This document shows positions 43,600 through 52,621 of a stretch of 64,000 nt of DNA, piece by piece. The DNA comes from AP-15 sp963724435. GTDB taxonomy: Bacteria > Pseudomonadota > Alphaproteobacteria > ATCC43930 > CGMCC-115725. The stretch is from positions 186,001-250,000 of the forward strand of contig CAVRUN010000010.1 in the NCBI GenBank assembly GCA_963724435.1, read 5' to 3'. The position numbers were made by a program, and so were the translations under genes. Position 1 is the first letter of the stretch; each line of letters starts with the position of its first letter. The notes below the pieces were generated by a model, which saw only the letters and a list, made by a program, of their open reading frames with translations, had not been told where the DNA came from and did not search any database.

Positions 43600-44588
43600 C
43601 CGCCGGTCACGCTCATATGGCGTGCGACGGCAGGCCGGTTGTGGCGACGGTCGATGATAAAGTCGTGGCCCTTGGGCTTGCGGCCGATCGCTTCGGCGAT
43701 CGCAGCGATCAGCGATTCATCCCCCTCCGACTGGCGCAACGGCGTGCGCAAATCGGCGGCATCCTCTTGGCCGAGGCACATATACAGCGTACCGGTGCAG
43801 GTCAGCCTTACGCGGTTGCAGCTCTCGCAAAAATTGTGGGTCAGCGGCGTAATAAAGCCGAGCCGCCGGCCAGTCTCGTGCACGATCGCGTAGCGCGCCG
43901 GCCCGCCGGTGCGATAGTCGGTCTCGTCCAGCGTCCAGCGCCGCGCCAGTCGGGCGCGCACCATCGACAATGGGAGGTATTGATCGAGGCGGTTCTCACC
44001 GCCGATATCGCCCATCGGCATGACCTCGATAAACACAAGGTCAAAGCCTTGGTCGCCGCACCACGCGACGAGATCGTCGAACTCGTCATCGTTGACGCCG
44101 CGCAGCGCCACCGTGTTGATCTTGACGGCGAGCCCGGCTTCCTTTGCCGCGCGCAGCCCGTCGAGGACGACATCGAGCCGGCCGCGGCGGGTAATCTCGG
44201 CGAATTTCCCGGGATCGAGCGTGTCGAGCGAGACATTCACCCGGCGCACGCCGGCCTCTCGCAGTTCGCCAGCATAGCGCGCAAGTTGGCTGCCATTGGT
44301 CGTCAGCGTCAATTCGTCGAGAGCGCCGCTTTCGATATGCCGACCGAGCCCGCGGAACAGGGTCATGATGCCGCGCCGCACCAATGGCTCACCGCCCGTC
44401 AGCCGCAATTTCCTGACGCCAAGCTGGACGAACGCACTACAAACCCGATCGAGCTCTTCGAGGGTCAGCAGTTCGGCTTTTGGCAAAAACGTCATTTCTT
44501 CCGCCATGCAATAGACACAGCGGAAGTCACAGCGATCGGTAACCGATACGCGCAGATAGGAAATTTTTCGTCCAAAAGGGTCAATCAT
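43596..44588 (-). CDS. moaA: GTP 3',8-cyclase
   Basis: A 330-aa radical SAM enzyme catalysing the first step of molybdenum cofactor synthesis from GTP. The N-terminal cluster is VTDRCDFRCVYCM, with LTGGEP as the SAM motif, and the C-terminal second 4Fe-4S cluster lies in NFCESCNRVRLTCTGTLYMCLG. The start at 44588 (MIDPFGRKISYLR) is the family start; the frame is open much further upstream. Molybdenum cofactor is needed by both formate dehydrogenases in the window. Confidence 0.94.
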   Translation of the reverse strand: MIDPFGRKISYLRVSVTDRCDFRCVYCMAEEMTFLPKAELLTLEELDRVCSAFVQLGVRKLRLTGGEPLVRRGIMTLFRGLGRHIESGALDELTLTTNGSQLARYAGELREAGVRRVNVSLDTLDPGKFAEITRRGRLDVVLDGLRAAKEAGLAVKINTVALRGVNDDEFDDLVAWCGDQGFDLVFIEVMPMGDIGGENRLDQYLPLSMVRARLARRWTLDETDYRTGGPARYAIVHETGRRLGFITPLTHNFCESCNRVRLTCTGTLYMCLGQEDAADLRTPLRQSEGDESLIAAIAEAIGRKPKGHDFIIDRRHNRPAVARHMSVTGG

Positions 44589-44747
44589 GCCGCGCTCGCT
44601 TGAGGCATCTGCTGCCTCTCGATTTCGAAGATAGGCATGCATCCGGGAAATGTCGCCCCCGATCGCGTCACGTCCGTTTTTCCTCAGCTGCCGCCTCCAC
44701 CGGACCGATGGGCGACCCGAATGTAATCGGTTCGATCCCATGCCGCC

Positions 44748-45224
44748 TCACGGGTCGTCGGGGAACCAGGCGCCAAGAACCTGCTGCTCGGTGTACGAGG
44801 CTTTCCGAAGGGATGGCAGCTGATTGCGATCCAGTTCATCAAATTCTTGCAGGTCCTGGATCGCGTACTCGATGGCAGCCTTCATCTCTTCCGCAAGCAA
44901 GGAGGCCACCTCGCGCCTAAGGCTCGGGCTATCCCTCAGAATTCGATCTATCTCCATCCGGGCCTGGCGTATCGATCGCCGCCATCCCTTGCGGGGGTCG
45001 AGCGCTGGCGAATATTCGAGCTTAACTAGATGATGGATGATCCGGAAGATCTGGCTGCCCAAGGCGTACTTCAGCGACTTGCGCAAACTTTCGATCTCCT
45101 CGGCCAGATTTTCCCAGTCGAGAAGCTGGTTTGAACCGCCGCGCGCCGCGGCCCGCAATGCCGTAGATTGCTGCTCCGCCCAGGCCGCAGTGTCATTCTC
45201 GTACAGGGTCTTTGGCTCAGCCAC
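44748..45224 (-). CDS. DUF29 family protein
   Basis: A 158-aa protein of the DUF29 family. YENDTAAWAEQQSTALRAAA, LDWENLAEEIESLRKSLKYA and LLAEEMKAAIEYAIQDLQEF are the helical signature. The family is common in cyanobacteria and alphaproteobacteria and of unknown role. GTG at 45224 follows GGGAG; the longer frame upstream is not conserved. It is transcribed away from fdhD across a repeat-rich 242-base spacer. Confidence 0.83.
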   Translation of the reverse strand: MAEPKTLYENDTAAWAEQQSTALRAAARGGSNQLLDWENLAEEIESLRKSLKYALGSQIFRIIHHLVKLEYSPALDPRKGWRRSIRQARMEIDRILRDSPSLRREVASLLAEEMKAAIEYAIQDLQEFDELDRNQLPSLRKASYTEQQVLGAWFPDDP

Positions 45225-45284
45225 GACCGCTCCCGCCGAACGCCGACAACCGAGACCGGCAGATCCGGCCCTATATACGTCGCC

Positions 45285-45402
45285 CGGAGCGAAATTACCC
45301 CGCCTGTTCGATCCTCGGGGCAAAATTATCCCGCCGCTGCACGATTCCTGGGGCAGAAATACCCAGAAGTGATACCATTGCCCGGAGCAAAAAAGGCCCG
45401 CT
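45285..45402 (+). repeat. four imperfect ~33-bp repeats upstream of fdhD
   Basis: Units beginning at 45285, 45316, 45349 and 45383 share a core of the form CGGGGCAAAATTATCCCGCC and are spaced by 31-34 bases. They fill most of the divergent promoter region between the DUF29 gene and fdhD, ending 65 bases before the fdhD start. Regularly spaced cores suggest repeated protein-binding sites or a small repeat element. Confidence 0.65.
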
Positions 45403-45466
45403 GCGGGGTTGCGGGTCGCGCGAGTGTCGACTTGCGCCGAGGGTTACCGCCACCCATCATCCATAC

Positions 45467-46348
45467 ATGCAAGAATTTACTGTCCGCCCCAAACCCGACG
45501 ATCCGCGGCTGACCCGTACTGTCGCCGGCATCGACCACGAGGGGGAGGCCGTGGAGACTGCGGTCGTCATGGAGCGGCCGCTGACTTTGTTTTTGAACGG
45601 CCGAGAGATCGTCACGATGATGACGATCGGCGACCACCCGGATTACCTCGCAGTCGGCTATTTGTTGAACCAAAACATGCTGCGGGCGGAGGATCGGGTC
45701 ATCGCGATCGACTATGATGACGAGCTCGAAACCGTGGTGGTCCGCACCGATCGTGAGACCGATTTTGAGGATAAATTGCGCAAGAAGACGCTGACCTCGG
45801 GTTGCGCCCAGGGCACCGTGTTCGGCGATTTGATGGAGAAGTTCGAGGAGGTCAAGCTCGACCCCGACGCGGTATTGCGTACCTCGTGGCTCTATGCGCT
45901 GACCCGCAAGATCAACACCGTGCCCAGCCTCTACCTCGCCGCGGGCGCGATCCACGGCTGCGTCTTGTGTGAAGAGGATCGGCCGCTGCTCTACATGGAG
46001 GATGTCGGCCGACACAATGCGATTGACAAGATCGCCGGCTACATGCGGCTAAATCAGGTCTCACCGATCGGTAAAATATTTTACACGACAGGACGTCTGA
46101 CCTCGGAAATGGTCATCAAGACCGTGCAGATGGGAATCCCGATCCTGATCTCGCGCTCCGGGTTTACGGCTTGGGGCGTCGATCTCGCGCGCCAAGCCGG
46201 TCTTACCCTGATCGGCCGCGCCAAGGGCAAGCGGTTCATCGCACTCGCAGGCCCCGAACGGATCATCTTCGACGCCGATCTGCGAGCGGCGGAGGATGAC
46301 CAGCCGCGTTTTTCGCGCAAGGCGAGCCGAGCCGAGGAGGAAGTGTGA
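45467..46348 (+). CDS. fdhD: formate dehydrogenase accessory sulfurtransferase
   Basis: A 293-aa protein that moves sulfur from IscS to the molybdenum cofactor of formate dehydrogenases. MERPLTLFLNGREIVTMMTI, KTLTSGCAQGTVF and EDVGRHNAIDKIAGYMRLN are the family signature. The sulfur-carrying loop contains one cysteine (TSGCAQG) rather than the CxxC of E. coli FdhD, a known variation. ATG at 45467 is the family start; the open frame continues upstream through the repeat region but is not conserved. It overlaps mobA by 4 bases (GTGA). Confidence 0.92.
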   Translation: MQEFTVRPKPDDPRLTRTVAGIDHEGEAVETAVVMERPLTLFLNGREIVTMMTIGDHPDYLAVGYLLNQNMLRAEDRVIAIDYDDELETVVVRTDRETDFEDKLRKKTLTSGCAQGTVFGDLMEKFEEVKLDPDAVLRTSWLYALTRKINTVPSLYLAAGAIHGCVLCEEDRPLLYMEDVGRHNAIDKIAGYMRLNQVSPIGKIFYTTGRLTSEMVIKTVQMGIPILISRSGFTAWGVDLARQAGLTLIGRAKGKRFIALAGPERIIFDADLRAAEDDQPRFSRKASRAEEEV

Positions 46349-46962
46349 AAATTGTCGGCCTGCTGCTTGCCGGCGGCCAGTCGCGGCGAATGGGCGGCGG
46401 CGACAAATCCTTGCGCATGCTGGGCGGCATCTCGCTGCTCGACTGGGTGATCGCTCGGCTGCAGCCGCAGATCCAAGCAATGGTCATTAACGCAAATGGC
46501 GATCCGGCGCGATTTGCCGGTTTTGGTCTGCCGGTCGTGGCCGACAGCGTTCCCGATTTCGCCGGGCCACTAGCCGGCGTACTGGCCGGACTCGATTGGA
46601 CAGCAGCCAATCGGCCAGATTGCGAGTCGGTTGTCAGTGTCGCTACGGACGCGCCATTTGTGCCGCGCGACCTCGTGGATCAGCTGGTGCGGGGCGCCAA
46701 CGAGGTCGGCACCGATCTCGCCTGCGCGGCTTCCGGTGGGCGCGCTCACCCGGTGTTTGGGCTTTGGCCGGTGCTGCTGCGAGAGGATTTACGGCACGCG
46801 GTGATCGCCGAGGGAATACGCAAGGTCGATACGTGGACTGGTCGATACAAACTCGCGACCGTCTCGTTTTCCGATCGTCCGGTAGACCCGTTCTTCAATG
46901 CCAACCGACCCGAAGATCTGATGACAGCCGCGGGAATGATCGCCGCCGGCGAGATCACCTAA
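46345..46962 (+). CDS. mobA: molybdenum cofactor guanylyltransferase
   Basis: A 205-aa nucleotidyltransferase that adds GMP to molybdenum cofactor to make the bis-MGD form used by formate dehydrogenases. LLLAGGQSRRMGGGDKSLRM is the GTP loop, DAPFVPRDLV carries the metal-binding aspartate and PFFNANRPEDL the C-terminal signature. GTG at 46345 overlaps the fdhD TGA and follows GAGGAGG. Confidence 0.92.
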   Translation: MKIVGLLLAGGQSRRMGGGDKSLRMLGGISLLDWVIARLQPQIQAMVINANGDPARFAGFGLPVVADSVPDFAGPLAGVLAGLDWTAANRPDCESVVSVATDAPFVPRDLVDQLVRGANEVGTDLACAASGGRAHPVFGLWPVLLREDLRHAVIAEGIRKVDTWTGRYKLATVSFSDRPVDPFFNANRPEDLMTAAGMIAAGEIT

Positions 46963-47100
46963 TCGCCAGTTAGTTTGGGCTCATCTTTTACAGCCGGCAA
47001 AATCGATCCGCTCTTAAGTGGATTACGAGGCCGTTTATTCTTCAATAGCGCGATCCCTCTGCTGAACGAGGTGTAGGTATTTCATTCCCCGACCAGATTC

Positions 47101-47736
47101 ATGCCATCATTAACCATGGCGACCAATATCGATCTCAGGATATCGGAACTTTTAGCGGCTCGGCTTTGCCATGAGCTGGCGGGGCCGATTACAGCGCTGA
47201 CGAATGCGGCCGATCTCCTATCCGAGCCGGGCTCGGAGCTTGATCAGGAAACATTGGCGCTCCTTGACGAAAGCGCTCAGCGCGCCAGCAACCGGCTGCA
47301 ATTCTATCGCTTCGCTTATGGGTTTTCCGGCGGCAGCTGGTCGGGAATACCAGCATCCGAACTCGCCAACCGATATTTTCTAGGATCCCAACTCGCATGC
47401 AACTTTGCCGACCCCGTCTCTGGTCTGCCGCTCCCTCAGCAAAGGCTCGGCTGCAATTTGCTGATTTGCGGGGCGGAGATAATCACCCACGGCGGGCGCC
47501 TCACCTTGGACATAGCGGGTTCGGGGCTCCGATTGGAAGCTGAAGGCGATGGCGCTTCCTTGACCTACGAGCAATCTGAGGCGCTGACCCTCGCTACACC
47601 GATCGAAGGTTTAGGTCCGCGAACCGTCCACGCGTTTTTTACCGGATTGCTTGCGAGGGCCGAGGGCTGGCGCCTCGCTGCCGAGATGCCGGCCCCTGGA
47701 CGGGTTCATCTGACGACGGTTCCGTCGGAACCCTAG
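47101..47736 (+). CDS. chpT: ChpT-like histidine phosphotransferase
   Basis: A 211-aa protein of the ChpT family, which passes phosphate from the hybrid kinase CckA to CtrA. The dimerisation helices carry LLAARLCHELAGPITALTNA, where H25 is the likely phosphorylated histidine, followed by LLDESAQRASNRLQFYRFAY; the rest is a degenerate histidine-kinase-like ATPase domain. It is convergent with ctrA and the two genes overlap by 4 bases at 47733-47736. ATG at 47116 is an alternative start. Confidence 0.9.
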   Translation: MPSLTMATNIDLRISELLAARLCHELAGPITALTNAADLLSEPGSELDQETLALLDESAQRASNRLQFYRFAYGFSGGSWSGIPASELANRYFLGSQLACNFADPVSGLPLPQQRLGCNLLICGAEIITHGGRLTLDIAGSGLRLEAEGDGASLTYEQSEALTLATPIEGLGPRTVHAFFTGLLARAEGWRLAAEMPAPGRVHLTTVPSEP

Positions 47737-48482
47737 GCCGCCGCACTGCCGTGCTGCGATCCGTGGTCGCCCGCGGGAACTGCTTGCACCGAGGCGACGG
47801 TACCGTCGGGTGGATCACGCAGGACATAACCGCGCCCCCAGACAGTATCGATATAATGTTTTCCACCGGTAGCCTGCGCCAGCTTCTTGCGCAGCTTGCA
47901 GACGAACACATCGATGATTTTAAGCTCAGGTTCGTCCATCCCGCCATAGAGATGATTGAGAAACATCTCCTTGGTGAGGGTCGTGCCCTTTCGCAAACTT
48001 AAAAGCTCGAGAATGCCGTATTCCTTCCCGGTCAGATGCAGCGGCCGGCCCTCGACCTCAACAATGCGAGCGTCGAGATTGACGACGAGTTTGCCGGTTC
48101 GGATTACCGATTCAGCATGTCCCTTGGAGCGCCGGACGATCGCATGAATGCGCGCGACCAATTCGCGGCGGTCAAACGGTTTTGTCAGGAAGTCATCGGC
48201 GCCAAACCCCAAACCTTTGATTTTGTGGTCGAGTTCGGCAAGACCGGAGAGGATCAAGATCGGCGTGCGCACCCGCGCTGCCCGCAACCGGCGCAACACC
48301 TCATACCCGTCGATATCGGGAAGCATCAGATCGAGCAGGATGATGTCGTAGTCGTAGATTTTGCCGATCTCCAGCCCGTCTTCACCGAGGTCGGTCGTAT
48401 CGCAGATGAAATTTTCCTTCCGCAGCATCATCTTGATGCTCGCGGAAGTGGCAGTGTCATCCTCGACCAGAAGAACGCGCAT
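47733..48482 (-). CDS. ctrA: cell-cycle response regulator CtrA
   Basis: A 249-aa OmpR-type response regulator. The receiver domain (1-120) has the acidic pocket VEDD, the phosphorylated D51 in IILLDLMLPDIDGY and the switch lysine in DDFLTKPFDRRE. The DNA-binding domain has LTGKEYGILELLSLRKGTTL and EMFLNHLYGGMDEPELKIID, which is the CtrA signature. CtrA controls cell division, polarity and, in many alphaproteobacteria, motility and gene transfer agents. It is preceded by a 568-base region with likely regulatory palindromes. Confidence 0.96.
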   Translation of the reverse strand: MRVLLVEDDTATSASIKMMLRKENFICDTTDLGEDGLEIGKIYDYDIILLDLMLPDIDGYEVLRRLRAARVRTPILILSGLAELDHKIKGLGFGADDFLTKPFDRRELVARIHAIVRRSKGHAESVIRTGKLVVNLDARIVEVEGRPLHLTGKEYGILELLSLRKGTTLTKEMFLNHLYGGMDEPELKIIDVFVCKLRKKLAQATGGKHYIDTVWGRGYVLRDPPDGTVASVQAVPAGDHGSQHGSAAA

Positions 48483-49050
48483 TGAGGCCTCCGAGGGTCT
48501 GGCGGCAACCGCTGACAGCGGCGTCGTGGTTAATCATTACCGTAGGTAGTTAACATATCGTTATCCGAGCATCAACATGGTTATGCTCGTCCCGCCCTCT
48601 CCGATCAGCCGCGGATGTGAGCTGGCTACCTGGGTCATTTGCAGGCGACAGTTAAGCACTCGGGACAGACGGCACCACACCGAAGGTTGCGGGCCGTTTC
48701 TTCACGATTGTTAAGTAAATCGGTTCCGCACACATCCCCGCCTAATCGCGAGCCGCGTTGCCGACTACACAAAGCTGGAAAGTTGCGAGACAATGTTAAG
48801 CAAGTTCCCGACATGTTCAGTTGACAGGAAACGTTCTAGCCGACGGCATATTCCAGACTTGGCGAAGGGTCCCGGATCGGGCGCCGATCTTGAAAGTGCG
48901 ACGGCAATTTAACTACTTTCTCGGGTAACCCGAGTGTGACCTAGGTCACACTTCGGAAACAAAGTTAAAATTTAGCCGCCGCGCGGCCGGTGATTCCTCT
49001 CCTCGCCGGCCGCGAAAAAGCGAGGCGACGCCAAACCGGGCCAATAACGT
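48483..49050. promoter_or_regulatory. ctrA upstream region
   Basis: This 568-base gap lies between ctrA and the 3' end of the CoA-transferase gene, so it can only hold ctrA promoters and the end of the neighbour's transcript. Near ctrA it contains TTAA-N7-TTAT (48550-48564), close to the CtrA consensus TTAA-N7-TTAA. Farther out it has several more TTAA words and two adjacent palindromes (48920-48951). No confident gene is seen; a 61-residue frame at 48639-48824 has no family likeness. Confidence 0.6.
48920..48951. promoter_or_regulatory. two adjacent palindromes, one matching a Crp/Fnr-type site
   Basis: CTCGGGTAACCCGAG (48920-48934) abuts GTGTGACCTAGGTCACAC (48934-48951). The second contains TGTGA-N6-TCACA, the exact half-site and spacing of a Crp-type consensus. 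They lie about 440-470 bases upstream of ctrA. No T-run follows on the strand of the upstream gene, so a terminator is unlikely. Confidence 0.6.
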
Positions 49051-50244
49051 TCAGCGCACGATGCCGCGGTCGCGCAATGCCGCGATCTCCCCGTGAGAAT
49101 AGCCGTAAGCTTCCAGGATCTCGTCGCTGTGCTGGCCAAAGATAGGCGCCGCACTCGGTGCCGGCCCCGGGCCGTCGGCGAATTTGATCGGCTTTGTCAT
49201 CGTACGGTAACGCCCGACCACCGGATGATCGAGCGTGCCCACCAGTTCCTCCGCCAACACCTGGGGGTGGTCGAACATGTCCTCGATCGGCCGCACCGCG
49301 GCGCAGGGTACCCGTTCCCCGAAAAGCTCCTCCCACTCCCTGGCAGTGCGAGCGGCCAGCGCCGAGCGCAACTCCGGTAATAGCTCGGCGGCATGTTCTG
49401 CACGGCTACGCATCGACGCACAGCGCGGATCCTCTGCAAGTTCCGGCCGGCCGATCAACTCGCATAACGCCGCGAAGAAATGGTTGGAGTGCACTGATAG
49501 GTAGAGCGCGCCTTCCTTTGTCGCATGGATCCCGGTTAGCCCACCGGCACCGGAATCGCGCGCGACATCGCGTCCCTCGCCCTCCGCCCAGACAAAACGA
49601 CCGGCCTGGATCGTCAAAGCGCTGCGCAACAGCGATAGGCTCAGATACTGGCCGACGCTGCGCCGTTCACGATCGAACAAAGCCGCAGCAACACCGTAGG
49701 CCAGCAATGCCGACGTGAAGTAGTCGAGCACCGAGCCCAGCACCAATTGCGGCCGGTCAGCGCCGCCGCCCTGGAACACCGCCATGCCGGAGAGGCACTG
49801 GAGCACCTGGTCAAAGCCCCCCTTTTCGCTCAGGGGCCCGCCGTCGCCATAACCGGTGAGCCCGCAATAGACGAGCCGCGGATTGATGCCCTTGAGCCGT
49901 GGATAATCGATGCCGAGCCGGGCCGGCACCGAGGGCCGGAAATTTTCGACCAGGACGTCGGCGCTCTTGACCATGCGATGCAGGATGGCGAGACCGTCAG
50001 GCTCCTTGAGATCGAGGGCGATCGCCTTTTTCCCGCGGTTGGTGCCGAGAAAGAAACGGCTCTCGCCATCAAGGCTCGATGGAAACTGGCGCAACATGTC
50101 GCCCTGGGGGGATTCGATCTTGATCACGCGGGCGCCGAGATCCGCGAGCAAGGTGCAGCCATAGGGGCCGGCAAGATAGCTGGACAAATCGAGGACGGTG
50201 ACGCCGTCGAGCGGCCCGCGCGGCCCGGGTGATTTTGTCTCCAT
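49051..50244 (-). CDS. CaiB/BaiF family CoA-transferase
   Basis: A 397-aa class III CoA-transferase. LDGVTVLDLSSYLAGPYGCT is the N-terminal signature, LLADLGARVIKIESPQGDML follows, and the catalytic aspartate is in the GSVLDYFTSALLAYGVA stretch. It moves CoA between carboxylic acids. Its start overlaps the stop of the upstream CitE-like lyase by one base (TAATG), so the two act together; such pairs occur in pathways for branched dicarboxylic acids such as itaconate or mesaconate. The specific acid is not known. The open frame upstream of 50244 is not conserved. Confidence 0.9.
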   Translation of the reverse strand: METKSPGPRGPLDGVTVLDLSSYLAGPYGCTLLADLGARVIKIESPQGDMLRQFPSSLDGESRFFLGTNRGKKAIALDLKEPDGLAILHRMVKSADVLVENFRPSVPARLGIDYPRLKGINPRLVYCGLTGYGDGGPLSEKGGFDQVLQCLSGMAVFQGGGADRPQLVLGSVLDYFTSALLAYGVAAALFDRERRSVGQYLSLSLLRSALTIQAGRFVWAEGEGRDVARDSGAGGLTGIHATKEGALYLSVHSNHFFAALCELIGRPELAEDPRCASMRSRAEHAAELLPELRSALAARTAREWEELFGERVPCAAVRPIEDMFDHPQVLAEELVGTLDHPVVGRYRTMTKPIKFADGPGPAPSAAPIFGQHSDEILEAYGYSHGEIAALRDRGIVR

Positions 50245-51191
50245 TATAACTGACGCTCCCGTGCGCGGATTGCCGCCATGCGCTGCAGAACCTGCTGCGC
50301 GCGGTAAACAATCGGGTAATCGACGAACTTGCCATCGAGCTGGAATGCCGCACTCCCTTCCGCCTCGGCCCGGGCAAAGGCAGCAACGACGCGCTCGGCG
50401 AACGAGACTTCGGCGTCGCTCGGCGTGAAGACGCGGTTGACGACAGTAGTCTGGTTCGGGTGGATGCACATCTTGCCCTGAAACCCGAGCCCGAGCGCGG
50501 TGCGCGCGGACATTTCCAACCCGGCCTCGTCGCCGAGATCGACCCACACGGTGTCGAGCGGCGCTTCGAGCGCGGCGGCGCGGGATGCCGTGACGATCTT
50601 TGCACGGGCGTAGCCGAGCTCCGTCTCGGCGCGTGACCAGGTCATGTCGACATCGCGGGTAAAGTCGCCGGCGCCAAAGGCGACGCGCTTGATGCGGGTG
50701 CCGGCCGCGAGAATTGCATCAATGCCGTTGAGGCCGCGGGCGGTTTCGATGATCGGGATCAGATCGATCGCCTGCGCCGCCAGCCCGCGCTCGCGTTCGA
50801 GCTGGGTCAGCAGCCACTCGACCGTCGCCAGCCCGGCGGCATCCTCGACCTTTGGCAGAATGATCCCATCGAGTCCCGGGCGAACGACAGCCAGCAGATC
50901 GCCGTAGCAAAATTCGGTATCGCTCGCGTTAACCCGCACAAAGAGAGCTCCGCGCCGCGGCTGCGTCAGTGCTGCGACAATCGCTGCGCGCGTCGCCGGC
51001 TTCTCCGCGATCGCGACCGCGTCCTCCAGATCAAGGATGATCGCATCGGCGTCGAGTGTCAGCGCCTTTTCGACACGGCGCACATGGTTTCCCGGTGCGA
51101 ACAAGAAGCTGCGCAGAAGCGTAATGGCCGTCCTCCCTTTCAAAATCGTGTTCAGCTTGCGCCGGTGACGGACCGCAATCAACTCGGACAT
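50244..51191 (-). CDS. HpcH/HpaI aldolase / CitE-like CoA ester lyase
   Basis: A 315-aa TIM-barrel lyase of the CitE/malyl-CoA lyase kind. LLRSFLFAPGNHVRRVEKAL, DADAIILDLEDAV and the metal-binding LIPIIETARGLNGIDAILAA identify it; GFQGKMCIHPNQ is the C-terminal signature. It cleaves a beta-hydroxyacyl-CoA, such as citramalyl- or malyl-CoA, to a keto acid and acetyl- or pyruvate-type products. The family usually begins near LLRSFLF; an ATT at 51125 there follows AGGGAGGA, while ATG at 51191 adds 22 residues without a good ribosome binding site. Confidence 0.87.
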   Translation of the reverse strand: MSELIAVRHRRKLNTILKGRTAITLLRSFLFAPGNHVRRVEKALTLDADAIILDLEDAVAIAEKPATRAAIVAALTQPRRGALFVRVNASDTEFCYGDLLAVVRPGLDGIILPKVEDAAGLATVEWLLTQLERERGLAAQAIDLIPIIETARGLNGIDAILAAGTRIKRVAFGAGDFTRDVDMTWSRAETELGYARAKIVTASRAAALEAPLDTVWVDLGDEAGLEMSARTALGLGFQGKMCIHPNQTTVVNRVFTPSDAEVSFAERVVAAFARAEAEGSAAFQLDGKFVDYPIVYRAQQVLQRMAAIRARERQL

Positions 51192-51367
51192 CGTCTGATC
51201 GCGAACGCGGTGAAGGCGGCAGACTGAACGAGATCGCCGTCTCAGAGCCCCGCCTCTCTAAGCGCCATGCCGCTTTTTGATCCAGATCAAGGGCGAGCGA
51301 GGCGCCACTTGGTTGAATGCGTAGTCGGGCTAAAGCGCACTCGGGCGCTACGAGAGGAGAAGAAGAA

Positions 51368-52552
51368 ATGGGTGAGCTTTTGCAGGACGGTCCGGATTAC
51401 GTCGCGCGTGCCCGCTCACTCGGGCCTGCTCTCGCCGGGGCGGCGGATGAGATCGAGCGAAATCGCGAATTACCAGCATCGATCGTCGCGGCTTTGATCG
51501 ACAACGGGCTGTTCCGCTTGCTGCAGCCGCTTTCGCTCGGCGGCGCCGAACTCGACCCGATGACCTATGTCAAAGTGGTCGAGCAAATCGCCAGTCACGA
51601 CGCCAGCACCGGCTGGTGTGTCGAACAGGCGAATGGCTGCTCAATGGTCGCGGCTTTTCTTGATCCCGATATCGCGCAAGAAATCTTTGGACCGGCTGAC
51701 GGCATCGTCGCCTGGGGACCGGTCGGGCCGGCCGAATTGTGCATCGTGCCGGGCGGATTTCGTCTGACCGGGGCTTGGAACTTTGCGAGCGGCAGCCATC
51801 ATGCGAGCTGGCTCGGCGCCCATGTCGTGATGCGCGGTCCTGAAGGCGAGCCGTTGTGCCGCCCAGACGGCGGCGAAATTCTGCGCACCCTACTGTTTCC
51901 AAAGAGCCAGGCGACGATGACCGATATCTGGCATGTCGTCGGTCTGCGCGGCACCGGCAGCGACCGCTATTCGGTGACCGACCTCTTCATCCCCGAGCAA
52001 TACACCGTGTTGCGCGACCCCGACATCGCCCCGCGCGAGCCGGGCCGGCTCTATTGCTTCAGCACCAGCAATCTATACGCTTCGGGCGTTGCCGCGGTCA
52101 CGCTCGGCACCGCGCGCGGCATGATCGGCGACTTTACCGAACTCGCGACCGAAAAAACGCCGCGCGGCGTCCGCCAGCGGCTGTGCGAGAACCAGGTGAT
52201 CCAGTCGCAATTGGCGCAAGCCGAGGCGCGAATCCGCTCGGCTCGTGCCTTTCTGCTGAGTAGCCTCGCCGAGATTTGGGAAGCGGTCGGTGTGACCGGC
52301 GAGCTGAACCTCGAGCAGAACACGATGATCCGCCTCGCCTCGACCTGGGCCATTCACCAGGCGCGCGAGGTCGTCAACACGCTCTATCACGGCGCCGGCG
52401 CTACCGCGATTTTTGACGACCGCCCGTTCGAGCGCCGCTTCCGCGACATGCACACCGCAACACAACAGGCCCAGGGTCGGCAAGCGCACTACGAAACGAT
52501 CGGCCGGGTCCTGTTCGGGCTGGTGCCGGACACGGCGATGTTTGCGTTTTAG
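51368..52552 (+). CDS. acyl-CoA dehydrogenase-like flavoprotein (HsaA/hydroxylase type)
   Basis: A 394-aa protein of the acyl-CoA dehydrogenase fold. RNRELPASIVAALIDNGLFR, GGAELDPMTYVKVVEQIASH and the C-terminal LYHGAGATAIFDDRPFERRF match the subgroup that includes flavin-dependent monooxygenases and pigment-biosynthesis members rather than true beta-oxidation enzymes. The conserved GHDASTGWCV-like stretch (SHDASTGWCVEQANGCSMVA) supports this. GAGAGGAGAAGAAG precedes the ATG. The gene is divergent from the CitE-like lyase. Confidence 0.82.
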   Translation: MGELLQDGPDYVARARSLGPALAGAADEIERNRELPASIVAALIDNGLFRLLQPLSLGGAELDPMTYVKVVEQIASHDASTGWCVEQANGCSMVAAFLDPDIAQEIFGPADGIVAWGPVGPAELCIVPGGFRLTGAWNFASGSHHASWLGAHVVMRGPEGEPLCRPDGGEILRTLLFPKSQATMTDIWHVVGLRGTGSDRYSVTDLFIPEQYTVLRDPDIAPREPGRLYCFSTSNLYASGVAAVTLGTARGMIGDFTELATEKTPRGVRQRLCENQVIQSQLAQAEARIRSARAFLLSSLAEIWEAVGVTGELNLEQNTMIRLASTWAIHQAREVVNTLYHGAGATAIFDDRPFERRFRDMHTATQQAQGRQAHYETIGRVLFGLVPDTAMFAF

Positions 52553-52621
52553 CGCGACTATAAAGTAGTGCAATAATTGGCGGAGTTCTCTACACTCTCA
52601 CCAACCAAAAAGGAGTGCAAC

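Noticed and set aside
48920..48951. The double palindrome as a terminator of the CoA-transferase transcript
   Set aside because: No T-run follows on that strand, and one palindrome is an exact Crp-type site instead.
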